NCBI GenBank assembly: GCA_902806595.1
Contig: CADCXC010000046.1
Location: 1,116,001 to 1,180,000 of the forward strand
Reading direction: 5' to 3'
Source: Pyrenopolyporus hunteri
Taxonomy: Eukaryota > Ascomycota > Sordariomycetes > Xylariales > Hypoxylaceae
DNA length: 64,000 nucleotides
Shown: positions 49,114 through 60,100 of the stretch, one piece after another
Layout: each line of letters begins with the position of its first letter
Position numbering within the stretch: position 1 is the stretch's first letter
Translations under genes and position numbers: made by a program
Notes under the pieces: model-generated
The model's database searches: none
The model's input: only the letters and a program-made list of their open reading frames with translations
What the model was told of the DNA's origin: nothing

Positions 49114-50220
49114 CTTGGTGCTCGAGCTTTTTCGAGATGGTGCGGATTTTCCACGTCGAAGGCTGGAAACCTCGAAGGCTCGAAGACTTGGAGACGTATC
49201 ACATAAAAGGGAGACATCCTTTATATTGAGGTGGTGCTAAATCTACTCCCGGTGTAGCAGCGTAGCAGCGTAGCAGTGCCGCAGTTGTCTCCATCTCTTT
49301 GTGTAAGGTAGCAAACAATCGAATACAACCTCACGGGCTTCCACCTCCCCCTATTGGTACAGCTCATTGGTCCATACCTCGGGAACAGTACGCCTCCGCT
49401 AGTAACCGCTCACTGGAAGGTTGCATCTATTATTAGCATCTGACCCCGGAGCCCTCAACTGCCGGCGCTCGCTATACCGTGTAAGCATAAGTGGTATGCA
49501 AATCGATAATATATAGCAAACACCGGTTTTACTAGTCTTCGCCCCTTTTTAGGTGCTCCTATTTTCCGTCTTTTTTAGATACGTCTATTATTATCTACCT
49601 AGGTATTCGCTATTCATAGAGTTTAATGCTCTCTAGATGAAGAGACACTATGGAATCTAGTCGATTTTGATATGAACGTGATGCCGAATGAGGTAGGTAC
49701 CTAGGGAAGCCAACATCTAGTCTAGCCTTATAAACGAGAAGCATCGCGAGAATGTACTCGCTTTAATAATGGACGCCATCATAACGGGACGCGGGACGTC
49801 ATTAGCTCAGATAGTGGACGCAGTAAAAACGATAGTAAAAATGTGAATAAGTGCGAACAGTCAGCTTATTTCATCAAGTCACAACCCCTCATCGGAAGTC
49901 AATCAAACGGTCAATTCATCTAGCTGTCGCCTGTCTATTAGGTACTCCGTCGTTGTATTCATTGAATAGTTGACCTTGAGAATACACCCAATATGCCAAT
50001 ATTATAACTGAACTTTTCTAGCTCTAGCTTAGGCGTTGGGCTCTTGTTGTATGAAGAGGTGTCGTAGTATCGGATAATATTGTTTGTACTTAGCTCTAGA
50101 ACCAACCGTACTATCGCCATATGAAGTCTCGAGAAAATGCTCTTAATAGAACCAGAATCCGGCTATAGTCACGTCCTATAGCCCTTGGGTATCGCCAAAC
50201 GCCGTGCAATGCAATTCCCT
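49114..50220. other. 1.1-kb intergenic: cluster edge
   Basis: Promoter side of the MFS gene and 3' side of the cyclophilin gene. It has an 8-bp tandem unit (CGTAGCAG, about three copies, 49253-49276) and TACCTAGG motifs at 49596-49603 and 49698-49704. No gene is seen. It marks the likely border between the secondary-metabolite genes and housekeeping genes. Confidence 0.5.
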
Positions 50221-51948
50221 TTACCAGTTATCAAAATTGCCAAACCCACCAATCTTTGCCTTCTTCTTGACCGGTTCTTCCCACGTGTCGACATCCTCTT
50301 CGATGATCTCATCCTCGGCAGCCTGTTGCTTCATCGCGGCCTGGAGATATTTTCCCACGCCGCCGCTACCGCTGCCCTGTTCGACTGTGCCATCTTTCCT
50401 GACGCGTTTTCCCGTCCACGTTATCCGGTCATCCTCGGTACCACCGGTCCTCTCGATCTCAGCCTTGGTCTCTGTGAGCTTGTCGCGCTCAGCCTTCTGT
50501 CTTAGGAACTCGTCGAACGGATCAAGGTAGACGACGATGTCCTTAATGAAGATCTTGTTTAGGGGCCGGTCCGAGCCATCTGTGGGTACCGCTTCCATCT
50601 TGTTCAGGGTATCCGTGCCGCCTACGATCTTCCCGAAGATGGTGTGTTTCCTATCGAGGTGCTTGACCGGACGGTAGGTGATGAAGAACTGGCTCGAATT
50701 GGTGTTCTTCCCCTTGTTGGCCATGCTAACTACGCCTCGGGCGTCGTGGGTTAGCGGCCCCTCGAACTCGTCCTGGAAATTCTTGCCCCATATGCTTGTT
50801 CCTCCTCGTCCGGTACCTGACGGATCGCCCCCTTGAATCATGAAATTCTTGATATTGCGGTGGAAGGAGACGCCCTTATAATAGCCCTTTTGAGCTAACC
50901 GGGTAAAATTCCAAACTGCCTTGGGTGCGTATTCGGTCTGTAGCTCTATGTTCAAATCGCCTAGATTTGTCTCGATCCGAGCGTAGCCCTTTATCTTTAC
51001 CCTCTTCGGTTTTAACATATACTCCTCGTCCGTGAGCGTGGCTCGTTCGCCACTCGTTTCTGGGGTTAAACCCGTACTTGTGAAACTTGCCGCGGCCCTG
51101 CCCGTGGTATACGCTGCCGCGTTATAGGCTGGCTTCTTATCTTGAATCATGGACGGCCGGACCTGACTGCCTGTTGTAGCCTTTGTAACTGCTTTGGACG
51201 AGCGGTTGACGTCGCCCCCGGCCTCACGTTCCCTCCTCGCCTTTTCGACGGCCTCTTTCGCTCTAAGGACCTTGTCGCCGACCCTACCCAAGGCATCGAT
51301 ATTGACATTGCCTTCTTTCCTCTCCTCTTCTTGTTCTTTAGTCAAAAGCGCGCTCCCGCCATCCTTCAAGTGCTGGAATTGGCTTAGATCTCTACTGGCG
51401 GCATTCTGCGGATCCTGGAGCGTAATGATGTCCGAGCGGCCAAACTCTACGTCGTCCACTAGATCTCGCCACATCTTTGCTTTGATATTCATTCGTTCCA
51501 CCGTCTCCCAGGCGAACACGTTCGCGTAAGTGCCATGACGAATCGCAACGATGTGTGTGTTGTCGGTGAATACCTTGAAGCTAACAGGGTCGATAAAGTC
51601 TCCTTTCCCGTCGCTGCCTTGCCCGTCCGCACCCTTGGAGTCGACGTCTGCGTTGCGGGCGAAGTTGAGTTTTATGAGGTCGCGTGCCGCCAAGGGTTCT
51701 CCGTTGACGGGGTTGGTCTTATGGTTCTCCAGCCATTTCGAAATAACCTCGATATCGAATATGGTTCCGTCGGGGGTACAAACGGGATTCTTGAATGGTT
51801 GGAGGCTGGCGGCGCAAAAGTTGAACGGGAGCCGTTTAAACGATGCGCCATTGGAGGTGTTATTTCTCGAGCCGGTGCTCGCGGAGTAGGCATCCGAAGA
51901 TGACCATTCGGAGTGCGTGATATATAGTTTATCCGTGCCTTTCCCCAT
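50221..51948 (-). CDS. cyp8: U-box cyclophilin, CYP8/PPIL2-type peptidyl-prolyl isomerase
   Basis: Intronless, 575 aa, starting at MGKGTDKLYITHSEW, the conserved N terminus of the family; the frame stays open 34 codons upstream but without that conservation. A U-box (about 37-110, containing PFNFCAASLQPFKNPVC) implies E3 ubiquitin-ligase activity. A central charged region (about 205-245) is probably helical. The cyclophilin domain spans about 322-478 with FHRNIKNFMIQGGDP (Arg364, Gln372) and SSQFFITY. The tryptophan that binds cyclosporin in CypA is His430 here (HLDRKH), a usual divergence in this family that predicts weak drug binding. Homologues are nuclear and spliceosome-associated. It is a housekeeping gene divergent from the PTM1-like gene across 688 bp and is not expected to belong to the cluster. 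Confidence 0.95.
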   Translation of the reverse strand: MGKGTDKLYITHSEWSSSDAYSASTGSRNNTSNGASFKRLPFNFCAASLQPFKNPVCTPDGTIFDIEVISKWLENHKTNPVNGEPLAARDLIKLNFARNADVDSKGADGQGSDGKGDFIDPVSFKVFTDNTHIVAIRHGTYANVFAWETVERMNIKAKMWRDLVDDVEFGRSDIITLQDPQNAASRDLSQFQHLKDGGSALLTKEQEEERKEGNVNIDALGRVGDKVLRAKEAVEKARREREAGGDVNRSSKAVTKATTGSQVRPSMIQDKKPAYNAAAYTTGRAAASFTSTGLTPETSGERATLTDEEYMLKPKRVKIKGYARIETNLGDLNIELQTEYAPKAVWNFTRLAQKGYYKGVSFHRNIKNFMIQGGDPSGTGRGGTSIWGKNFQDEFEGPLTHDARGVVSMANKGKNTNSSQFFITYRPVKHLDRKHTIFGKIVGGTDTLNKMEAVPTDGSDRPLNKIFIKDIVVYLDPFDEFLRQKAERDKLTETKAEIERTGGTEDDRITWTGKRVRKDGTVEQGSGSGGVGKYLQAAMKQQAAEDEIIEEDVDTWEEPVKKKAKIGGFGNFDNW

Positions 51949-52636
51949 GGCTTTGGTCGTGTTGCGCCTGGGGGGAGAGATGAGAAGAGTGAGAGTGACA
52001 AGAGAAAAAAAATAAAACAAAAGCGAAGGTTTCCCAAGTGACGGGTACAAGTCAGCTAGCGGATTCAGAGCGAGGTACCTAACTGGTCGATATGCGCTTA
52101 TCTTATCGCCGTCCCCAGTGCATTAGGTACCTGTGACAACTTCCGATGCTCCGTAAAAACAGCCTACACGTATATAGTAAGTACCTAAACTACAGGTCGT
52201 AGTGCGCCTAGCACTAGGTACAACACGGGAAGCAGGCTGCGCAATCTCTACCTATCTAAAAATCTACCTACCTGCGCCTTACTTACCTAGGTACACTAAT
52301 CCCGACTCTCCATTTTCTTCAAGGTAGCCTCATTATTCAAGCAGCCGGACATATACCACTACATCAACACTTCAGCTTAGGCATCTTGGGGACAAGTCAT
52401 TCCCTCTGCCTGCGACGTGTCTCTAGGCTCCATCCCACCCTTCCGTCTCATATAGCATAGTCTAATTCCAATGCTTCGCCGGGCTTTCGATCTGTCTTAG
52501 CCCTCCCCCATCCTCGAATTCAGATCCAACTTGCGCCTAGCCTTCCTGCGCAGCATCGCTTTATCACTCGGAATCGCGACAGATTTACCAGCTGAGGCTG
52601 CCTTGCGCGGCGACCATCCAAGCTAAGGAGACGAAG
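51949..52636. promoter_or_regulatory. Divergent promoter between CYP8-type and PTM1-like genes
   Basis: 688 bp without a gene. It carries several TACCTAGGTA-related motifs (GGTACCTAA near 52074, TTAGGTACCTG near 52123, and a cluster at 52264-52294). Probably holds both promoters. Confidence 0.5.
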
Positions 52637-54659
52637 ATGAAGAGCTGGCTGTCTCTGTCGATCCTCTTGGGCCTGTCCCTAGGGGCCGTTCGGGCGTTGG
52701 AAGTGAAGCTAGTACGACATGCTGTGCTCCCTGTCGGCTGTGATCCAGCACTAATGTTTTTCTCATCAAGGACAATACCGACGAGAATCGGCAGAAATGC
52801 GCTGGTGTGTGCTCCCTATGCTCCATACTCCCTATCTTGACGAGCTAGCTTTGCTGATCATAACGGATCAGGCATGTATAGTAAGAATGACTGGGGTGGT
52901 CCGGTAGAGCCGTATATCTCAGTAGTATTTCCGAACACGACCGTCGACGGCGACAAAGACCCGATCGTCAGCTTGATCATATTCGAATGGAAAGATGAAG
53001 ATCTCATCGGCGTCTATCCGACGCCTGACGCGCTCGAAGTACGATCCTCCGATGCCTTCTTCTCTCTAGTAGGACTGGGGCTGATAATCAAACCAGAAAG
53101 AGCTCATTTGTGACCCTCGCAATATCCAAAGCGGCTTGTGCAATGATACCGATCTCGGCAAATGGATATTATCGCCTAACGCGACCGAGAAGTCCCAGAA
53201 CTTGATCGACACCCGAGCCATACACCTCAACAACACGAGTCTTGTCAAGTACGACATCAAGAAGACGGGTTACTATTGTATCGCCGCCACTGGGCTCGAT
53301 GGTGTGGATTTCATGGGCGTCGTCGAATTCCGGGAGGCTTACGGCGAGCTTCCCGCGACCCAGATACCTAAGCTTCCTTTCTATGGAGGGATCACGATTC
53401 TCTACGCTGTAGTTGCAGTGTACGTCCTAGAAGTTATGTCTTCACGACGAGCTATTTACTAATGACATTTAGATTCTGGGGCTTCCTCTACTATCAACAT
53501 AGATACGATATTTGTGAGTGATCAGAAGGTTGTTCGCTCTCCTGCTCTAAATCTGACTTGTCTATAGTGCCCGTGCAAAATTACATCACCGCCATCCTCG
53601 TCTTCCTAGTTGTAGAAATGCTGATGACTTGGGGATTCTACGGTAAGCCGCTCCCCGATCCCCAAGGAGCTTACCAAACTAATTAGTCTTAGATTATCTG
53701 AATAGAAACGGTTCGAATGTCGGGGCTAAAGTGCTCCTAGTCGTTGTGGCCGTCCTCAACGCTTTTCGCAACTCGTTCTCGTTCTTTTTGCTCCTTATAG
53801 TATGTATGGGCTACGGAGTTGTGAAGCCCTCTCTGGGAAAGACGATGGTATACGTTCGATGGCTGGCTATTGCCCATTTCGTCTTTGGGCTGGTCTATGC
53901 TATTACTAGTCTACTGATTTCGCCAGATACGGCTGGTATGAATACCCAACTCTACGTTTTCGGATTCATCATACTAAATTTATATCATCAGGACCTTTCG
54001 TACTCCTTATCGTACTCCCCCTAGCGGGCACTCTGACCGGCTTCTACGTGTGGACGCTCAGCTCACTTAACGCCACGCTCAAAGACCTACGCGAGCGCAA
54101 GCAGACCGCTAAGGAAGCCATGTACAAGAAGCTCTGGTGGTGCATCCTAATCAGCATCCTTGTCATATTCGGCTTCTTCTTCTTCAACTCCTTCTCCTTT
54201 GCCTCGGCCTCCGACCCCGACTATGTTCCCTTCCACTGGAAATCGCGATGGTTCATTCTTGACGGATGGCTAAACTTGGTCTACTTCGCCGACGTAGCCT
54301 GGATCGCGTATGTATGGAGGCCCACAGCGAACAACAGGAGATTCGCGATGAGTGATGAAATCGCCCAGGACGAGGATGGCGGGTTCGAGTTTGCCGATGT
54401 AGGCGCTCCGGATGATTCGGACGAGGACGAGGAGGCGAATATCGGCGCCAAGGTCACCAACACGCGCTCGGCGTCGACGACGAACCCTGCCCCTGCGGCA
54501 TCGCAACCATCACAGAATAGAGCGCCGGTCAAAACGGAGACGCCCCGGGATTCATTTGATGGCGAGACGATATTTGCCGTCGGCGAAGACGGCGATAAGT
54601 TCAGCGACGACGAAGCAGATGGTGGTGAGGCATCAAATCTAGTCGATGGAAGGAAATAA
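52637..54659 (+). CDS. PTM1-like seven-transmembrane Golgi/vesicle protein
   Basis: Eight exons (52637-52711, 52771-52804, 52872-53038, 53097-53419, 53473-53513, 53568-53642, 53693-53935, 53992-54659) encode 541 aa. Residues 1-21 form a signal peptide. A lumenal domain of about 160 residues follows, with CAGMYSKNDWGG, ICDPRNIQSGLC and N-glycosylation sequons such as NTT and NAT. Seven hydrophobic helices start near residue 190, with family-typical VFWGFLYYQHRYDI, VEMLMTWGFYDYLNRNG and NAFRNSFSFFLLL. The tail is acidic and cytosolic (about the last 100 residues). This is the GOST/PTM1 family (lung seven-transmembrane receptor superfamily), known at the Golgi and in secretory traffic in yeast. 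It is a conserved cellular gene outside the cluster. All seven introns restore the family sequence. Confidence 0.9.
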
Positions 54660-55092
54660 CGAAATCATCCGAAGCTCCAAAAAGGGGCGATATAGGGGAG
54701 GAATTGACTGTACTCCGGCTAAGAGCATTCGTTACTGTACTTATAGACGCTCGATGTGCGGCATTGGATGCTGAGATACTTCACTCGCCCGTCGTGGCGG
54801 GATCAAACCGGTTTAACTAAGCCGTTCGAAAGAGGCGCTGGATCTGGTTTTATTCGCGATGCATTGCGCGAGGTGGCGTAGGTATGAAAAGAACGCGGAC
54901 TGATATCTGTACTTATTATGATTGGTTTCCATTAAGGCCATTGCTGCGCACAACGGTTAATTGTGAGGGTAAACCTAAGAGGGATCTAAACGCATGTCGA
55001 TTCGACTCTGTACAAATTTTAGACACCGGCATCCACCGACGCCATAGTTCCGGTTACTATACACATAACCCTGAAGACTATTGATACATATA
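54660..55092. other. Convergent 3' intergenic spacer
   Basis: 433 bp between the convergent stop codons of the PTM1-like and NDUFAF7-type genes. I see no gene or repeat in it. Confidence 0.5.
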
Positions 55093-56911
55093 TCAAATAG
55101 CCACATCCCCGCCGAACCCAACAGGCCTCCGTCTACCGCCGTTCTCCGGGAGGATAGCCAGGACCTTGTAGACCTTGCCCATGCCGCCGGGACCACGGTC
55201 AACAAGGCGCTTCCAGGAGCGCTCGAGCTCTTCCTTCTTCTTTTCTATCTTCTCCTTCCTCTCCTTTTCCATCCCCCCATCGCTACCAGGTCCGGGCCCG
55301 GAATTAGCAGAAACCGAGGCCTCGAGCCGCCGCGCCAGCATCTCGGCCCGCTGCCGCACCCCCATCGACTCGAGGAAGAAGGCCTGGTCCACGGGCCCGT
55401 GGCACTCGACGCCCGGGCTCGCGCGCGTCGCCGCCTCCGCCAGCGCGCCGAAGTCCACGTCCGCGCTCAGGTCCACGAGGCCCGGCGCCGCGAACGGGCT
55501 CGTGCGCCGGTGCCGCCGGATCCCGCGCAGCGAGTTCGCGGGCACGGTGTCGGCCGTCCCGTAGTCGAGGATCAGGGCGGCGCCGGAGGGGCGCGGCTTG
55601 GGTTGCGGTTGCGCGTGTGGTGGTGGGGGTGGGGGAGTGGACGAGGATGACGGCGATGAGGAGGATTGTTGTTGTCGGCGAGGGATGGGGTTGCTGCTGG
55701 TGGCGTTGTTAAGGAGCTTGGGATCCGCCCCGCCGATGCGCATCGCGAATTCTGACGCGTACAGCCATGCGTCCGGGCATACCTCGATGAGAGCCCCCGG
55801 GACGGATTTGAGCGCCCGGTACCGCGGCGAGGATTCGGGGAGGTACTGCGCGTGCCGGGTCACGGAGGGGCTGAGGGTTAGCTGGAATTCGGGGACGGGG
55901 TCGTGCTGTTCGGATTGAGGCGTTCCGAGGTCCGCGTGTGTTGTGCCTTTGGGGGTGGGCGAGACGACCATCTCACGCCATTGGCGATTAGGGGATGTGG
56001 TAGGAGTAGCGGAAGAGTTTGAGTTTGAGTTGGTACTGCTCGTGGTTGCGGGTTGCTGAGTTTGTGGCACGTCGACCAACTGAAAGGCGTGGATCGGGAG
56101 CGCGTCGAAGAATTCGTGGGCGACTATGAAAGGAGTCTTGTTGGGGTCCTGAGGGATAGCCTTGATAGAATCCGTCCATACGACGGGTATACCATTGTAC
56201 TTTGATGTACTATGCCAGCCAATTTTTGACTCTGTCATCACAGCATTCTCGCCGCAGAGCAGATTTTTCTGTGCAGTGCGCAATTCCTTGCTAGCCTCGA
56301 CCATATAGACGGTGTCTATACTACCAGCCATTTCTTTAAAATTCATCATGGTCTACCAACGAGTTAGCGTTAAGATCAAACAGCATCACCCTTCAGTCGT
56401 AATTCTCACCCGTAGCATATCGTCCATCAGCGTTCCCCTCCCAGGACCGACTTCGATGAGCTCAACGCCCTGTTTCGGGCGACCTTGGGACATCCATTCG
56501 GCCACGAACCATATGCCAATTAGCTCGCCGAATATCTGTGATATCTCTGGAGACGTAATGAAGTCTCCCTTCCGGCCGAATTGATCGCGACCCTCTTCTA
56601 TAGCCCCTGTGTAGTAGCCGCCAATGTCGGATGTAAGACACATCCGCATATAGCTAGCAAGCGGAATTGGACCCGTTGTCTACGCAGCATAAGTATAAAA
56701 AAGCTCTGTGGGGATATGTTTATATGCTCACATTTATAGCCTCAGTTAACTGTTTAGCTAGAGGTGTTGACCATTTCCTTTCTTCTCTTGATATCGGTGT
56801 CGCTGTGAAGCCTCTACAGCTTTGACATATGACTTTTGGATGATGAGAAGCTGTCCGTCGTGACAGCAACCTAAGCCCACCTTGGGCTGTCCTTAACGCA
56901 TTTGACCTCAT
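55093..56911 (-). CDS. Mitochondrial NDUFAF7/MidA-type arginine methyltransferase
   Basis: Three exons (56911-56732, 56679-56410, 56352-55093) encode 569 aa. An Arg/Ser-rich, acid-free N terminus (MRSNALRTAQGGLRLLSRRT) is a mitochondrial presequence. The conserved region has PIPLASYMRMCLTSDIGGYY, GDFITSPEISQIFGELIG and the S-adenosylmethionine-binding motif EVGPGRG (136-142), followed by FIVAHEFFDALPIHAFQ. Homologues symmetrically dimethylate an arginine of complex I subunit NDUFS2 during assembly in the matrix. Compared with the compact animal protein, this copy carries low-complexity insertions (a Thr/Ser/Asn stretch, and a Gln-Ser-Pro stretch encoded near 55595-55690) and a charged Lys/Glu-rich segment near the C terminus. 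It is the last gene before the right AT-rich block and shows no RIP-type damage. Confidence 0.92.
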
Positions 56912-57190
56912 TTTAGGTCGGTGATCGAAGTATGCCCAATGTTCAATGCATTTTGTAAATAAACGTAGAAATCTTTATAGAAATAAATCTATACAATTGT
57001 ACCTAGAGATTTAATCCAGGAAAGCGCCTACGTAGATAGTTCTAGGGTGCCTTCTTAAAACTTAAGCTATGAAGCTTAAAGCTTTCGGTTCCGAGCATTC
57101 CCCGAACGTGGAAATTACGTAGGCGTAGAAACCCTAAGCTTCCTTGTAGATACCATTAAAAGATTACCGCTAAAAGAAACGACCTTAGTC
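56912..57190. other. Promoter and isochore transition
   Basis: About 280 bp upstream of the NDUFAF7-type gene in which composition falls from normal to AT-rich. It includes a separated 10-bp inverted pair, CGCCTACGTA (57025-57034) and TACGTAGGCG (57116-57125). No gene. Confidence 0.45.
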
Positions 57191-60100
57191 GAAGTTTAAA
57201 GAACCGTTAAACCGTTATTTATTTTTATTTTACCGTATTATTTAATATATAATGCGATATATCGTATATAGTTAATTATAATTAATTAGATTTTTTTAAC
57301 GGGTATTTATTCGCGTATATTATTACGAATAATTTTAAATTATTTAATTATTTTAAAATTATTTATTTACGATAAATTTTAACTTTAAATTAATTTCGAT
57401 ATTTTAATAAAAATAATTAAATATATTAAGTAAATAAAAAGTCGTTAATTAATAATCGATTAATTATTATACGATCGTATAATAAAAAATACGAAATAAA
57501 TAAAATAAATTAAATTATATATATATAAAAATTATAAACGATTTAATTTTATATTAATCGATAAATATATTATTTTTAAAAATTATACTTTAAATGTTTA
57601 TTACGTAAAACGACGAAATATTTAATAAAAATATATTTATTATTATTATCGTTATAATAAATATTTTAATACGAAATTATATTATTATAAAATATATGTT
57701 AATTATATAATTATTATAAATATTTATTTATAAATAAAAAAAATAATTTTTACGAATATTAAACGACTATTTAACGAAGTTAAATAATCGATAATAAAAT
57801 ATACGATAATTTCGCCGTTTTATTAAATATATTTAATATAAATTAAATTTCGTTTTTACGAATTATAACTCGCGTTTTTTTTTTTTTTTATTTTTTACGA
57901 AGTTAATAAATTAAAATTTTATATAATATAAAAAATAATTTTTTTATTATACGAAGATTTTTAAATAATTAATTAAATTATCGAATTAAATATATATAAA
58001 AAATATATAAAAAATATATATTTTACGGATATAATTTTATAAATTTAAATAAATATAATATTAAATATTTACGATTAATTTTTAATATTCGAATTTTTTA
58101 ATTTAATCGATAATATTAAATAATTAAATTTTAATATTTTTAATTATTTAAAAAATAAAATTCGAAGTAAATTACGATTTTTCGACGCGTATAAATATTA
58201 AAAATAAATTAAAAATAATTTTAAATATATCGTTTATTTATATACGTTTTTTATTATTTATTATAAATAATTAAAATAATTATTTTATATTAATAAATTA
58301 ATATATATTACGTTTAAATAAACATTTATTATTATTATAATTATAATAATATTTAACGTAAATATCGTAAAAATAATTAAATAAAATAATATAATATTAA
58401 AAAAAGTTTTAATTTATTTTATAATTTACGTAAATATATTTTCGTAATAAAATAATATTAATTATTATTATATATATAATTAAAATTTATTAATAAATAT
58501 ATTTAATTTAAAAAACGTAAAAGTTTATTTTCGAAATTAATAATCGACGATTAAAATTATATTAATTTTAACTTTTAGAAATAATAACTTCGATTATAAT
58601 TATAATTATTAAAAATAATAGTTTATTTTAATTTAAATTAATAAATAAAATATTATAAGTAAATTATTTTAAAAATAAAGGTTATATAAAATTAAATATA
58701 TTTTCGAATTTCGAATTATTTTTAGTATTATTTTATTTACGAAGGTTTTTTTAATTTACGTTAAAATTTAAATAATAAAATTAATTAAAAAAACATTATC
58801 GGTTATTTTCGGTTATTTATTATTATTATTAATAAAAAAAATAATCGATTATATAAATTTTAAAAAAAAATTTCTTTTTTTTTCGAATTTTAATTAAGGG
58901 ATTTTATTTAATTTTAATTAAATTTACGTTTATTAATAAGGTCGGGTGTTTTTAATTTAATTATTACGGGGTTAATAAATTTGTTATTTTATTTAAAAAT
59001 AACGATATTTCGTTTTCGAAAACGGATATTTTATATTAAAATAATTTATTATCGATTTAATTTATTCGAAGATTTTTTAAAGGCGGGTATAATAAAATAT
59101 TCGAAAATTAATAATTTATAAAAAATAATTAAAAAATAAATATAATATATAAAGTTAAAATTTTATAAAAATAAAAATAAATGTTTAATATTAATAATCG
59201 AAGTTAATATATATATATATATTAAAGGAAAATAATTATATAATTTATTTTTAAAATTATATTTATTCGTATAAATTTTTTAACGTTAATTAAATATTAA
59301 TATAAAATAATATATTTTTCGAAAAAAAGGGTTAAATTATTTAAAAAATTTAAAATTATACGTTAATTTTCGATTAATATTATATACGATTATAAAATTT
59401 AATAAATATTTATATTTTTTAATCGAATTAATAAAAATTATTTAAATATTTATTAATTAATATTTAATTTTATCGAATTTTTTAAAAAAAAATTTTAAAT
59501 TAATTATAGATGTAATTTTAAAAAATATAATAAAATAAAAATAAAGGGAAAAAAGGGAAAGTAATTTAATTACGAAAAAATAGTTTATAATTTATAATAT
59601 TTTTAAATTAACGTAAAAAAAAAATTAATAAAAATTACGAATCGTTAATAAAACGTTAATATTATACGGGTTATACGAGTAATAATATAATATTAAATGC
59701 GATATTATTTTTTATTAATACGAAATATAATTATCGTTTAAACGAAAAATTATTAATTTTATCGATTTAAAAATTTTAAACGGTGTTAAAAATTTTATTT
59801 TATAAAGTGTTAAATAATTTTATAATAATTTTATTAATATTAAAAATTTCGAATATTTACTTATATATTTAAACATCGTATAATATAAATAATATTTAAT
59901 AAAAAAATAATTACGTATAATAATAAATATTTATAATAACTTTAATATATATAAATTCGTAAAAAAATAAAAAATGATAATTTTTATAAACGAAAAAACG
60001 GGGAAATATTTAATTTACCTTACTATTTATTAAAAAATTATTTATTTAAATAAATATTTAATTTATTAAATAATATTTTAACGAATATTTTATTTATGTT

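Noticed and set aside
57025..57136. Larger inverted repeat at the right isochore edge
   Set aside because: The 10-bp arms CGCCTACGTA / TACGTAGGCG are real, but the adjacent TAGGGT / ACCCTA pair is in the wrong order to nest, so it is not a longer palindrome.
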